Shown here: piece after piece, positions 7,902-16,307 of the stretch
Layout: each line of letters starts with the position of its first letter
Numbering within the stretch: position 1 is the stretch's first letter
DNA from: UBA10329 sp964500205
GTDB lineage: Bacteria > Bacteroidota > Bacteroidia > UBA10329
Direction of reading: 5' to 3'
DNA: 64,000 bases
Assembly (NCBI GenBank): GCA_964500205.1
Contig: CAZCNS010000001.1
Span: 186,001-250,000, forward strand
The notes under the pieces: generated by a model
The model's database searches: none
What the model was told of the DNA's origin: nothing
The model's input: the letters and a program-made list of their open reading frames with translations, nothing else
Position numbers and translations under genes: made by a program

Positions 7902-10079
7902 ATGCTCAGAACACTTCTCGCACTCTTGATACTTGCCATTTTCGGTGCGCAGGTCTTTGCGCAGCCAATCACGCTGGATGACGTTTGGGGAAGGAATGTG
8001 TTCAGGGCAGAGGGAGTGCGCGGCCTCCGCTCCATGAAAGATGGGAAGCACTACACGGCTCTCTCGGGTGCTGAGACAGACCGTACAGTGGTGAAATACA
8101 CATACAAGACGGGCGAGGAAGTGGAGAGGTTGATCACCGCTGCTGAACTGCGTTTCAACCAGCAGGCTCTGAAGATCGAGGAATATGCCTTCAATGGAGA
8201 TGAGACCAAATTGCTTATCGGCACTGAACCACAAAAACTCTACCGCCACTCTGCAAGCCATGTCTGGTACGTCTTCGACCTCGTCACAAGAACGATGCGC
8301 CAATTGGCGGACGGGCAGCAGGTGTTTCACGCGACCTTCTCACCCGGGTCGGACAGGGTGGCATACGTCAAGGACAACGACCTTTGGGTGGAGCGCATCG
8401 ACTCTGGCGAAATGATACGCCTGACAAGCAATGGCCGCAAGAACACCATCATCAACGGAATGGCAGACTGGGTATATGAGGAGGAGTTCGCTTTTACCCA
8501 AGCTTTTGAATGGTCGTCTGATGGAACTTACATTGCCTATTACGAATTCAATGAGGAGCAGATAAAGGAGTTCACCATGATGCGCTACGGTGGACTGCTT
8601 TACCCAGAAAAAGAGACCTTCAAATATCCCAAGGCGGGCGAGGCCAACTCCATTGTGAGCATCTACATCGTGAACCCTGCCACGGGCGTCCGTGCCAAAG
8701 TGGACATCGGCACAGAGACCGACATCTACATCCCGCGCATCAAATGGACGCTTGACCCAAAGGTGCTCTCGGTGCAACGGCTCAACAGGCTTCAGAACAA
8801 ATGGGAGCTGTTGCTCGCCAATGCATCTGATGGCTCCACCAGCCCTATCCTTACCGAAGAAAGCAAGACCTACATCGACATTAATGACGACCTGACTTTT
8901 CTGACAGGTGGCAAGCAGTTCATCATCAGAAGCGAGCGGGACGGCTACAGCCATCTGTACCTCTACAATATGGACGGATCGCCCGTGATGCAGCTCACAT
9001 CAGGTAAGTGGGATGTGACGACATTCTATGGTGTGGATGAAAAAGGCAAGGATCTCTTTTACCAAAGTTCAGAGGAGGGACCCTCACAGCGACATGTGTA
9101 TTCTGCATCGCTGAACGGGAAGTGGAAGCGGAAACTGACCCCAGACAAGGGCCAGAACGATGCCGATTTCAGTGCGGGAATGACCTACTTCATCAATCGT
9201 CATTCTACCGCTGACTCCCCCCCTGTCACCTCACTGCTCGACTCCAAAGGCAAGCTGATCCGTGTGCTGCAAGACAATAAGCATTTGGCAAACCAGCTGC
9301 TTGGGATGCAACTTTCCAAGAAGGAGTTTTTCACCTTCACCCCATCGCATGGAACACCGCTCAACGGCTGGATACTGAAACCTGCCGGCTTGAAAGAGGG
9401 CGAACAACTGCCTGTGGTGATCCATATCTACGGTGGGCCGGGCAGCAACTACGTGAACGATTCATGGGAAGGCCAGAAGCTCATGTGGCACCACATGCTG
9501 GTGCAGCAGGGCTTCATTGTGGTGTCGGTTGATAACCGTGGCACAGGTAACCGCGGGCGCGATTTCAAGCACAGCACGTACTTGGAACTCGGAAAACTCG
9601 AGACCGAGGACTACATCGAGACAGCCAAATACTTGGGCACACTGCCATACGTGGACAAAGACCGCATTGGCATCTACGGGTGGAGCTACGGAGGTTATAT
9701 GAGTTCTTTGGCAATAACCAAGGGCGCGGACCACTTCAAGGCGGCAGTGGCCGTGGCCCCGGTCACCAACTGGCGTTTCTACGACAGCATCTATACCGAG
9801 CGTTTCATGCGCACCCCACAGGAGAACCCGAATGGCTATGACGACAACTCGCCCGTGAACCATGTGGAAAAACTACGCGGCAGTTATCTGCTGGTGCATG
9901 GCACTGCTGACGACAATGTGCATTTCCAGAACTCAATGGCGATGATAGACGCACTGGTTGCCGCCAACAAGCCCTTCGATATGATGGTGTACCCAGACCT
10001 CGACCACGCCATCTACGGCCACAACTCACGGCTGCACCTTTACACCAAGATCACTGATTTCCTGAATAAGAACCTGTGA
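7902..10079 (+). CDS. Dipeptidyl peptidase IV (family S9B)
   Basis: A 725-residue serine peptidase of the prolyl oligopeptidase clan, secreted by an N-terminal signal peptide (MLRTLLALLILAIFGAQVFAQ). Residues 30-480 form the beta-propeller, including the substrate-binding double glutamate in VYEEEFAFTQAFEWS. The C-terminal alpha/beta hydrolase carries the nucleophile in GWSYGG (Ser595), Asp670 in HGTADDNVHF and His702 in DLDHAIYGH, with spacing close to human DPP IV. It removes X-Pro/X-Ala dipeptides from peptides in the periplasm. The neighbouring POT-family symporter would import such di- and tripeptides. The ATG at 7902 is chosen over a TTG eight codons upstream because it starts the signal peptide. 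Confidence 0.92.
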   Translation: MLRTLLALLILAIFGAQVFAQPITLDDVWGRNVFRAEGVRGLRSMKDGKHYTALSGAETDRTVVKYTYKTGEEVERLITAAELRFNQQALKIEEYAFNGDETKLLIGTEPQKLYRHSASHVWYVFDLVTRTMRQLADGQQVFHATFSPGSDRVAYVKDNDLWVERIDSGEMIRLTSNGRKNTIINGMADWVYEEEFAFTQAFEWSSDGTYIAYYEFNEEQIKEFTMMRYGGLLYPEKETFKYPKAGEANSIVSIYIVNPATGVRAKVDIGTETDIYIPRIKWTLDPKVLSVQRLNRLQNKWELLLANASDGSTSPILTEESKTYIDINDDLTFLTGGKQFIIRSERDGYSHLYLYNMDGSPVMQLTSGKWDVTTFYGVDEKGKDLFYQSSEEGPSQRHVYSASLNGKWKRKLTPDKGQNDADFSAGMTYFINRHSTADSPPVTSLLDSKGKLIRVLQDNKHLANQLLGMQLSKKEFFTFTPSHGTPLNGWILKPAGLKEGEQLPVVIHIYGGPGSNYVNDSWEGQKLMWHHMLVQQGFIVVSVDNRGTGNRGRDFKHSTYLELGKLETEDYIETAKYLGTLPYVDKDRIGIYGWSYGGYMSSLAITKGADHFKAAVAVAPVTNWRFYDSIYTERFMRTPQENPNGYDDNSPVNHVEKLRGSYLLVHGTADDNVHFQNSMAMIDALVAANKPFDMMVYPDLDHAIYGHNSRLHLYTKITDFLNKNL

Positions 10080-10186
10080 AAGGGAGGCGAGGGACGTGGG
10101 ACGAGTGTGTCCGTTTCCTCAATCGATGATTTTCCTGAACACCTGAATAACTTACTTTCAGCCGCTCTTAACTCATACTGAAACAA

Positions 10187-11707
10187 ATGACCCTTCCACA
10201 GCAGCCACAACTGATGGGCCATCCGGCCGGACTGTTCATCCTGTTCTTCACCGAGATGTGGGAACGCTTCAGCTATTATGGCATGCGGGCCTTGCTTGTA
10301 CTTTTTCTCGTCAGTGGCCTGGATGAGGGCGGTTGGGCCTGGGACCGCGAGGACGCGCTCAAGCTTTATGGCATCTACACGGGACTGGTATATCTCACCC
10401 CCATCTTGGGCGGTATCCTTGCCGATAAGCTCATCGGCCACCGCAATGCAGTAGCACTGGGCGCATTGCTGATGACCCTGGGCCATGCATCGATGGCGTT
10501 TGAGACAGAGTTCCTGTTCTATGTCGGCCTCGGTCTGCTGATACTCGGCAATGGAGCATTCAAGCCCAACATCTCGTCTATTGTGGGCGGTCTTTACCCG
10601 CAGGGCAGCGATAAGAAAGACTCCGCTTATACCATCTTCTACATGGGCATCAATGCCGGTGCGTTCCTTGGCATCCTGCTGTGCGGTTACATCGGTGAGA
10701 AGGTCGGCTGGAGCTGGGGCTTCGGGCTTGCGGGCATCTTCATGTTCTTCGGAATGATGCAGTTCTGGTTCGCGCAAGGCATCTTCGGTAACATCGGCAA
10801 GCGTTACAAGAAGGGCGAGGTACGGGAAGTGGTCATTGAAGACCAAGTGCCTGCCAACGTGGAGCGCGACCGGCTCATGGTCATCGGAATCTTCTCCTTC
10901 TTCACTATTTTCTTCTGGATGGCATTTGAGCAAGCTGGAGGCTCCATGACCATCTTCGCCAAGGACTACACCAGCCGCGTTTTGGAGGGCGGAGCGGCAA
11001 CCGCCTTCCGATGGGCCAATACGCTGCTGTCCATCACTCCGTTGGCCATCGTTACCTACGTGCTGGCCATGCTTTTCAAGCAGACGTTCTCGAAATACGC
11101 ACTATCGAATCTCTTTCTTGCACTTAGTTTCATCATCATCTGGGGTGCCGCCCTTTGGATGATCAATAACGAGTTCAGCGCAGAGAGCAGTGAAGTGCCG
11201 GCATCATGGTTCGGCATTCTCAACTCTTTCTTCATCATTGCCTTCGCACCTCTTTTCTCAAAGATTTGGGAGAGCAGACTCAACCCTTCCGCACCCGTGA
11301 AATTCGCCTTGGGGCTGATTTTACTCGGGCTTGGATTCGGGGTATTGGCATACGGTGGTCTTAGCATCGCATCGGGCGCGCAGACCGCGCAGGTGAGCAT
11401 GGGCTATCTGATTCTCGCATACCTGTTCCATACGCTGGGCGAACTGTGCATCTCGCCCGTGGGCCTGTCCTATGTGAGCAAGCTGGCACCCGCTCGTCTG
11501 GTGGGGCTGATGTTCGGCATCTGGTTCCTCAGCTCCGCATTGGCCAACTATCTGGCCGGATGGACCGGTAGCCTCATCGACAAGATCTCAGAGATGTACT
11601 CGCTTTCCACCTTCTTCCTCATCTACACTTTCCTACCCATCGGAGCAGGTGTAGTGCTGGTGACCCTCTCAGGGTTCATCAAGAAGAAGATGCATGGGAT
11701 TCATTGA
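10187..11707 (+). CDS. POT/PTR-family proton-coupled oligopeptide symporter
   Basis: A 506-residue inner-membrane transporter. The first helix carries the PTR2 signature FTEMWERFSYYGMRALLVLF (residues 19-38) with the ExxERF motif used in proton coupling. A second family block occurs around residues 145-170 (YTIFYMGINAGAFLG). Many hydrophobic segments span the whole length, fitting 12-14 transmembrane helices. The family imports di- and tripeptides with protons. Placement 107 nt after the dipeptidyl peptidase gene on the same strand suggests a peptide-use unit, though the gap leaves room for a separate promoter. Downstream sequence is the duplicated tRNA-Asn locus. Confidence 0.92.
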   Translation: MTLPQQPQLMGHPAGLFILFFTEMWERFSYYGMRALLVLFLVSGLDEGGWAWDREDALKLYGIYTGLVYLTPILGGILADKLIGHRNAVALGALLMTLGHASMAFETEFLFYVGLGLLILGNGAFKPNISSIVGGLYPQGSDKKDSAYTIFYMGINAGAFLGILLCGYIGEKVGWSWGFGLAGIFMFFGMMQFWFAQGIFGNIGKRYKKGEVREVVIEDQVPANVERDRLMVIGIFSFFTIFFWMAFEQAGGSMTIFAKDYTSRVLEGGAATAFRWANTLLSITPLAIVTYVLAMLFKQTFSKYALSNLFLALSFIIIWGAALWMINNEFSAESSEVPASWFGILNSFFIIAFAPLFSKIWESRLNPSAPVKFALGLILLGLGFGVLAYGGLSIASGAQTAQVSMGYLILAYLFHTLGELCISPVGLSYVSKLAPARLVGLMFGIWFLSSALANYLAGWTGSLIDKISEMYSLSTFFLIYTFLPIGAGVVLVTLSGFIKKKMHGIH

Positions 11708-11794
11708 GTGCCTTATCGCTCAATGACAGGGTACTTGCAGATCACTTGCGAGCATCTGGTGTGTAATTATGAGAAATAAACGCTGAAGACACAG

Positions 11795-11825
11795 AAAAGC
11801 CCTGTCGGCTTGACGCTGACAGGGC
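11795..11825 (-). terminator. Rho-independent terminator, second copy
   Basis: GCCCTGTC and GACAGGGC (11799-11806 and 11818-11825) form an 8-bp stem followed on the minus strand by TTTTC. It closely resembles the terminator behind the intact tRNA-Asn and appears to have been duplicated with the tRNA. It could also stop transcripts coming from the peptide symporter gene. Confidence 0.65.
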
Positions 11826-11834
11826 TGCTTTCAG

Positions 11835-11918
11835 CTCCCCTTCTTGGGTTCCGCGACTGCGGAAGACCCTCTGATCAATCCCGCACATGCGGGACTCTTA
11901 CCAGCTGAGCGAGTTCTC
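11835..11918 (-). pseudogene. Degenerate tRNA-Asn copy with arms replaced by palindromes
   Basis: The minus strand holds GCTCAGCTGGTAAGAG (D-arm region), CAGAGGGTC and CCCAAGAAGGGGAG, which match the tRNA-Asn at 12245-12318. The anticodon arm is replaced by the palindrome TCCCGCATGTGCGGGA and the T-arm loop by a second short hairpin TTCCGCAGTCGCGGAA. No GTT anticodon remains, so it cannot act as tRNA-Asn. The end of the GIY-YIG reading frame runs into it: its last residues AQLVR are the D-arm read as codons. Confidence 0.7.
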
Positions 11919-12180
11919 CTGTCAACGTTTCCCCGCTCACGATTCGCTCCAAGAGTCGTCTCGACTTCTGTTTCATAATGAACCGCTCGCACTTTAGTGC
12001 CATGGATCTCTCTTCAGAGCATTCGAAGACAGCCATCAGGTTCCACGGCCTGTGCTTGGATGTGAACGTGTCGGTCTTGTCAGAATGGATGTGTTCTCCA
12101 AGTCTGCGTTGTACGTCATGGGTATGCCCGACATAGTACATGTCGCTCGAATCGCTGTGTAGAACATAGATGTAGAACAT
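11875..12180 (-). CDS. GIY-YIG nuclease superfamily protein
   Basis: A 101-residue protein with a GIY-YIG domain at the very N-terminus: FYIYVLHSDSSDMYYVGHT supplies the paired Tyr motifs, followed by DVQRRLGEH with the catalytic Arg and a Glu further on (ALKCERFI). Small single-domain members of this UvrC/YhbQ-like group cleave DNA; their cellular role is poorly known. The C-terminus (about LAQLVRVPHVRD) is translated from a degenerate tRNA-Asn copy. The gene sits between the tRNA-Asn terminator and that degenerate copy, which suggests it moved with the tRNA duplication. The ATG at 12180 starts the domain. Nuclease activity is not proven. Confidence 0.8.
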   Translation of the reverse strand: MFYIYVLHSDSSDMYYVGHTHDVQRRLGEHIHSDKTDTFTSKHRPWNLMAVFECSEERSMALKCERFIMKQKSRRLLERIVSGETLTGELAQLVRVPHVRD

Positions 12181-12205
12181 CCGTGGATCTTTAATGAAAG
12201 CACAG

Positions 12206-12235
12206 AAAAGCCCTGCCAACTTATGTCGGCAGGGC
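12206..12235 (-). terminator. Rho-independent terminator of tRNA-Asn
   Basis: GCCCTGCC and GGCAGGGC (12210-12217 and 12228-12235) form an 8-bp stem with a 10-nt loop, followed on the minus strand by TTTTC. It starts about 10 nt after the tRNA 3' end. Confidence 0.75.
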
Positions 12236-12244
12236 TGCTTTCCG

Positions 12245-12318
12245 CTCCCCCTCTTGGGCTCGAACCAAGGACCCTCTGATTAACAGTCAGATGCTCTAAC
12301 CAGCTGAGCTAAGGAGGA
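12245..12318 (-). tRNA. tRNA-Asn (GTT)
   Basis: A 74-nt cloverleaf. The acceptor stem pairs TCCTCCT with AGGGGGA, the D-arm is GCTCAGCTGGTTAGAGC, the anticodon stem-loop is CTGACTGTTAATCAG with GTT at the anticodon, and the T-arm is CTTGGTTCGAGCCCAAG. The CCA end is not encoded. Two defective relatives lie on either side (11835-11918 and 12351-12405). Confidence 0.93.
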
Positions 12319-12350
12319 AAATGTCTTTACTTCTCTTTTTTATCCGCTTT

Positions 12351-12405
12351 ACCCTCTAATCAATCCCGCAGGTGCGGGACTCTAACCAGCTGAGCTAAGG
12401 AGGAA
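12351..12405 (-). pseudogene. Truncated tRNA-Asn copy with palindrome in place of the anticodon arm
   Basis: The 5' half of tRNA-Asn (TCCTCCTTAGCTCAGCTGG through TTAGAG) is present intact on the minus strand. It then switches to the palindrome TCCCGCACCTGCGGGA and ATTGATTAGAGGGT; the T-arm and 3' acceptor strand are missing. The replacement is the same as in the copy at 11835-11918 except for the two central bases, so the two share an origin. It lies directly upstream of the working tRNA gene. Confidence 0.7.
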
Positions 12406-12482
12406 TTTGAGGGCTGCAAATGTAAGAGGCTTTCAAGAATCCGACAATATCGAAGAGAAAAAAATCAGACCTCCTGATCCAA

Positions 12483-12490
12483 TACCTTTG
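12483..12490 (+). promoter_or_regulatory. -7 promoter element TACCTTTG for the PfkB kinase gene
   Basis: A perfect TAnnTTTG match located 32 nt before the ATG at 12523. No convincing -33 TTG was seen at the expected distance. Confidence 0.5.
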
Positions 12491-12522
12491 ACGCCTCACT
12501 CGAAACAAGCACCATTCAAAGC

Positions 12523-13455
12523 ATGAGCAGCATTCTCACAGTAGGCACAGTGGCATTTGATGCCATCGAGACCCCGTTCGGAAAGACAGATAAGATAGTG
12601 GGCGGAGCAGCCACTTACATCGCACTGGCAGCATCTTACTTCAACAAACCGATCAATATGGTATCGGTGGTCGGTGATGATTTCCCGGCAGAATCGCTCG
12701 ATATGCTGAGAGCCCATGGAGCAGACATCACTGGCATTCAGGTGAAGCAGGGTGAGAAGACCTTCTTCTGGAGCGGACGTTACCACAATGACATGAACAC
12801 ACGGGATACGCTTGCCACGGAGCTGAACGTTCTGGCAGACTTCAACCCCGTGGTGCCCGAAGCCTACAAAGCCTGTGACTTCCTCATGCTGGGCAACCTG
12901 ACGCCCGCCATTCAGGCTTCGGTGATCGACCAGCTGCCCGTGCGCCCCAAACTGATCGTGATGGACACCATGAACTTCTGGATGGACATCGCCATGGAGG
13001 AATTGAAACAGACCATCAGCCGGGTGGATGTGCTCACCATCAATGATGAAGAGGCCCGTCAGCTCTCAGGCGAGTATTCGCTGGTGAAAGCCGCGCAGAA
13101 GATCCTGACGATGGGGCCCAAATACCTGATCGTGAAGAAAGGGGAACACGGGGCATTGCTGTTCAACAACGAGAGTGTGTTCTTCGCCCCTGCCCTGCCG
13201 CTGGAGGAGGTTTTTGACCCCACCGGAGCGGGCGACAGCTTCGCAGGTGGTTTCATCGGCTACCTGGCAAGCTCGCGCGACATCAGCTTCGAGAACATGA
13301 AGCGGGCCATCATCTTCGGCTCTGCGATGGCCTCCTTCTGCGTGGAGAAATTCGGCACCGAAAGGCTTCAGAACCTATCGCAGGAGGAAATCGAGGACCG
13401 CGTACAGGAATTCATCGACCTGGTGCAGTTCGACATCTCATTGGTGAACGACTGA
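12523..13455 (+). CDS. PfkB/ribokinase-family sugar or nucleoside kinase
   Basis: A 310-residue cytoplasmic kinase. The N-terminal region has VGGAATYIALAASYF, the substrate-binding glycine pair of the family, and the C-terminal PfkB signature DPTGAGDSFAGGF carries the catalytic base Asp238 and the anion hole. The N-terminal Gly-Gly-Ala-Ala block and the overall length fit ribokinase/adenosine-kinase relatives; the actual substrate cannot be determined. The gene has its own promoter element and is convergent with the HMA-protein gene, 8 nt apart. It is not clearly linked to neighbouring pathways. Confidence 0.88.
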   Translation: MSSILTVGTVAFDAIETPFGKTDKIVGGAATYIALAASYFNKPINMVSVVGDDFPAESLDMLRAHGADITGIQVKQGEKTFFWSGRYHNDMNTRDTLATELNVLADFNPVVPEAYKACDFLMLGNLTPAIQASVIDQLPVRPKLIVMDTMNFWMDIAMEELKQTISRVDVLTINDEEARQLSGEYSLVKAAQKILTMGPKYLIVKKGEHGALLFNNESVFFAPALPLEEVFDPTGAGDSFAGGFIGYLASSRDISFENMKRAIIFGSAMASFCVEKFGTERLQNLSQEEIEDRVQEFIDLVQFDISLVND

Positions 13456-13463
13456 TAGGCCAA

Positions 13464-13796
13464 TCACTTGTCACGCGGCTTCTGGCAGCAGTGGTGCAGC
13501 TTGTCGTACGCCTCCTGCGGAGCACGTCTGTCATCGGCATCGTAGCCCAGCGCGTTCAACGCCTCCCTGATGGCATCGGGTGAGGTCTTCCCTTCGCGGT
13601 ACGAGACCGTGAGCACTGCGCTCTCCACATCGAGCGCAGCAGCTGTGACCCCCTTGGTGAAGGCCATCTCCTTCTCTATGCGCTCCTTGCACATGTCGCA
13701 CACGGCAGAGGTCTGGATGGTGATGGTCTCCATGCCTTTCTGGGCGAAGACGGCTGTAGTGGAGAGGAGGAAGAGGGTTATCAGGATGTTTTTCAT
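13464..13796 (-). CDS. Secreted heavy-metal-associated (HMA) domain protein
   Basis: A 110-residue protein with a signal peptide (MKNILITLFLLSTTAVFAQ) and one HMA ferredoxin-like domain. The metal-binding CDMC motif lies at residues 33-36, and a second thiol/imidazole cluster HHCC sits near the C-terminus. Such domains bind Cu(I) or other soft metals and pass them to partners. In related genomes it commonly follows a TonB receptor of the type encoded at 17734-20061; here almost 4 kb of accessory DNA separates them. It is probably the ancestral downstream neighbour of that receptor, working in the periplasm. The exact metal is an inference. Confidence 0.85.
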   Translation of the reverse strand: MKNILITLFLLSTTAVFAQKGMETITIQTSAVCDMCKERIEKEMAFTKGVTAAALDVESAVLTVSYREGKTSPDAIREALNALGYDADDRRAPQEAYDKLHHCCQKPRDK

Positions 13797-13851
13797 CGGT
13801 GGTAAAGTCTAAAGGTCAATTCACAAAGCAATGGTAGCACGAAACATGCCA

Positions 13852-14000
13852 TTATTTCAACGCATACCTGAACCCCACATAAGGGTTGATCCCCATGGTC
13901 GCCCCCATATCTGCGAGGCATCGAAGTAAGGGCCGAAGGGGTCGCTACTGGCGATGATGACATCAAGCTGCACGAAGTTGGTCAGGTTCTCCGCACCACC
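13852..14000 (-). pseudogene. TonB-dependent receptor 3' end remnant, copy 1 (frameshifted)
   Basis: About 149 nt match the last part of the receptor gene at 17734-20061. The frame reads GAENLTNFVQLDVIIASSDP, then a 1-nt deletion shifts the frame near SQIWG; the other frame ends GINPYVGFRYALK and a stop at 13852-13854. It shares SSDP...GPYFDAS and the ALK ending with remnant copy 2 rather than the intact gene. It abuts the HMA gene, the likely ancestral neighbour. Confidence 0.85.
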
Positions 14001-14149
14001 TTCGCCATTGCCTGAGACCGCTATACTGTCCTGACAGGGATGTGTGGGCGCGCGGTTATAGAGACACGTGTATCGCGTCCCTACCACGGGGAGCAGCATT
14101 TTTCTCCTGATGACACTTTTATATGCCCATTGAAAACACGTAGGGTGAT
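14001..14149. other. Intergenic stretch after receptor remnant
   Basis: No gene or RNA was recognised between the receptor remnant and the promoter element of the secreted repeat protein. The sequence carries no further receptor homology that I can see. Confidence 0.5.
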
Positions 14150-14157
14150 TACCTTCC
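14150..14157 (+). promoter_or_regulatory. Probable -7 element TACCTTCC
   Basis: One or two mismatches to TAnnTTTG, placed 19 nt before the ATG at 14177, the spacing seen at other genes here. Confidence 0.35.
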
Positions 14158-14176
14158 CCACCCTAACATCTCCGCT

Positions 14177-16288
14177 ATGAAAACACCTTTCCTGCTAATA
14201 ACCATGACCGTCCTGCCTGGTCTGCTCAAGGCGCAGTACTTTGATTGGGCCAGCACGTTCGGAGGATCACATACAGAGATCGGCCATGCACTGGAAGTGA
14301 ATGCCGAGGGCCATGCCATAGCCGGAATCACCTTCGGTTTCGGAGCAGATATGTATCCGGGCCCCGGCACTCTGGTATTCCCCGTCAATGGCATAACTGA
14401 TTTCGTTCTCGCCAAGTTCGACCATGACGGCATGCCCATCTGGATGCATCAGATAGGAGGCAATGGGCCTGACCAATGCAACGACCTTCACATTGACCAT
14501 GACGGCAGCTTCATTGCCACGGGATATTTCCGTTTTACAATGGATCTCGACCCGGGGACGGGAACCTTCACGGTGCAGTCGGGTGCTCAGCAAAGTGCGT
14601 TCATAGCCAAGTATGACACGGACGGAGCCTTCCTATGGGGAGGTTCGGTAGGTGGCGATGGCATGGATACTGGGCATGACGTGACGACAGACCTTCAGGG
14701 CAATCATTACTTGTCCGGGCATTTCAATGGCCAGGCAGACCTCGATCCGGGACCCAATTCGCTCATGGTTCAATCCTTGGGACTTATTGATGCTTTCATC
14801 ATAAAGCTCGACAGTGCCGGAGGTCTCCTTTGGGCCAAGACCATAGGAGATGTGTATGGGAACGACATCGCCTATCACACCGTGACAGACTATGAAGGCA
14901 ATCTGTTCATAGCAGGTTACGTGACCGGTCAGGTGGATCTGGATCCTGGAACAGGAGTGCATCTCTCGGGAACGTTCGGTTCCACAAGTGCTTTTCTGGT
15001 GAAGCTTGACACAGCGGGCGAGTTCGTATGGGGCCACACCTTCGGAGGCGGTGGCACAGCCTATGCCTACGAGACTTGCCTTGATTCAACAGGCAACATA
15101 TACCTGTGCGGCACATTCTATGGCTCAGGTGATTTCGACCCTCACGAGGGCGTTCATACCCTTGCCTCAGAAGGGAGCAGCGATGCCTTCGTGCTGAAGC
15201 TCGACCCCGCTGGCCATCTGCTATGGGCTCACGCCATCGGGGGCATCGGACAGGATGGATTCGAGGCCATGAAGGTCTTGCCCAATGGAACGTTGTTCGC
15301 TGCGGGCCATATCAGCGCCACGGTGGATGCCGACCCCGGGTCTGCGAACGTGCCGTTCACCTCTGCCGAACAGACAGATGCATTTCTGCTCATTTTGGAA
15401 ACAGATGGGTCGTACCGATGGGCCGGAATCCTTGAGAATACCAGACAAGGCAGGTTCATGGAGTTGGATCTCTCAGATGAAGGCGAGATATACCTCGCAG
15501 GGGCACACAACGGCCCCACCGATTTCGATCCAGGACCAGATGTGGTCTTGGCAGGAGTTTTCTATGGCGATTTGGATGACGGCTTTGTGATGAAACTCGG
15601 TCGATGTAACGGGTCCGTGTTCCTCAGTCTGGATGGTGAGACCCCTGCCTGCGAAGGCGACACGCTCACCCTGTCGGTGGCGGATGTGGGAAGCGGCCTC
15701 CAATGGTCAACAGGGGAGGACACGCAGACCATTGAGGTGACCGAAAGCGGCATCTATTCCGTGACCGTTCAGAATGCCGAAGGATGCCCCGACACCTATG
15801 GGGCCATGGACATAGAAATGGAGGGGGCTAATGTGAGCGTGACGGTGCAGGGCACTCAGCTCATCGCCTATCCTCAGGACTTATCATACCAATGGTATTT
15901 CAACGGTACGCCAATAGAAGGTGCCACAGGCAATGTCCATGTGCCCGAATCCAGCGGCAACTTCTGGGCTACATGGACCGATGACAACGGCTGTTCAGGA
16001 CAGACCTGGACCATTGAGTACACCCACACTTCTGTCGAATACCTTGGTGAGGCGACTTGGGGCATACGTCCTGGGAACATCAGACCTTTCGAAGCCTGGC
16101 AGATCGTGTCACAAACACCTGTCATCTGGGCACGAGTGCTCGATGTCACTGGAAGAGCGATCTGCGAGGCTGCCCCTTCAGCAGGAAGCTCCACAATCCT
16201 AAATATCCCTCCAGTGGGCAGTGGCACTTATTGTGTTCAGGTAGCTACCCGCCAAGGAGTTTCGGCAGTACGGGTCATCGTCATGTAA
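14177..16288 (+). CDS. Secreted SBBP/beta-propeller-like repeat protein with probable T9SS domain
   Basis: A 703-residue secreted protein starting with a signal peptide (MKTPFLLITMTVLPGLLKAQ). Residues 20-470 contain about seven repeats of 50-60 residues, each ending near a DLDPG-type motif (DMYPGPG, DLDPGTG, DLDPGPN, DLDPGTG, DFDPHEG, DADPGSA, DFDPGPD) and containing a segment like FIAKYDTDGAFLW. These fit SBBP-type beta-propeller blades; the acidic motifs may bind calcium. An Ig-like region follows (residues 480-610, LQWSTGEDTQTIEVTESGIYSV), then a short C-terminal domain ending SGTYCVQVATRQGVSAVRVIVM, a weak T9SS sorting tail. It is part of the cargo between two TonB-receptor remnants. Function is unknown; surface adhesion or display is plausible. 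Confidence 0.8.
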   Translation: MKTPFLLITMTVLPGLLKAQYFDWASTFGGSHTEIGHALEVNAEGHAIAGITFGFGADMYPGPGTLVFPVNGITDFVLAKFDHDGMPIWMHQIGGNGPDQCNDLHIDHDGSFIATGYFRFTMDLDPGTGTFTVQSGAQQSAFIAKYDTDGAFLWGGSVGGDGMDTGHDVTTDLQGNHYLSGHFNGQADLDPGPNSLMVQSLGLIDAFIIKLDSAGGLLWAKTIGDVYGNDIAYHTVTDYEGNLFIAGYVTGQVDLDPGTGVHLSGTFGSTSAFLVKLDTAGEFVWGHTFGGGGTAYAYETCLDSTGNIYLCGTFYGSGDFDPHEGVHTLASEGSSDAFVLKLDPAGHLLWAHAIGGIGQDGFEAMKVLPNGTLFAAGHISATVDADPGSANVPFTSAEQTDAFLLILETDGSYRWAGILENTRQGRFMELDLSDEGEIYLAGAHNGPTDFDPGPDVVLAGVFYGDLDDGFVMKLGRCNGSVFLSLDGETPACEGDTLTLSVADVGSGLQWSTGEDTQTIEVTESGIYSVTVQNAEGCPDTYGAMDIEMEGANVSVTVQGTQLIAYPQDLSYQWYFNGTPIEGATGNVHVPESSGNFWATWTDDNGCSGQTWTIEYTHTSVEYLGEATWGIRPGNIRPFEAWQIVSQTPVIWARVLDVTGRAICEAAPSAGSSTILNIPPVGSGTYCVQVATRQGVSAVRVIVM

Positions 16289-16295
16289 TCACCAC

Positions 16296-16303
16296 TAACT
16301 TCG
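16296..16303 (+). promoter_or_regulatory. -7 element TAACTTCG for the DUF433/DUF5615 pair 1
   Basis: TAACTTCG differs from TAnnTTTG at one base and ends 4 nt before the ATG at 16308, predicting a leaderless or nearly leaderless mRNA for this pair. Confidence 0.5.
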
Positions 16304-16307
16304 CATT

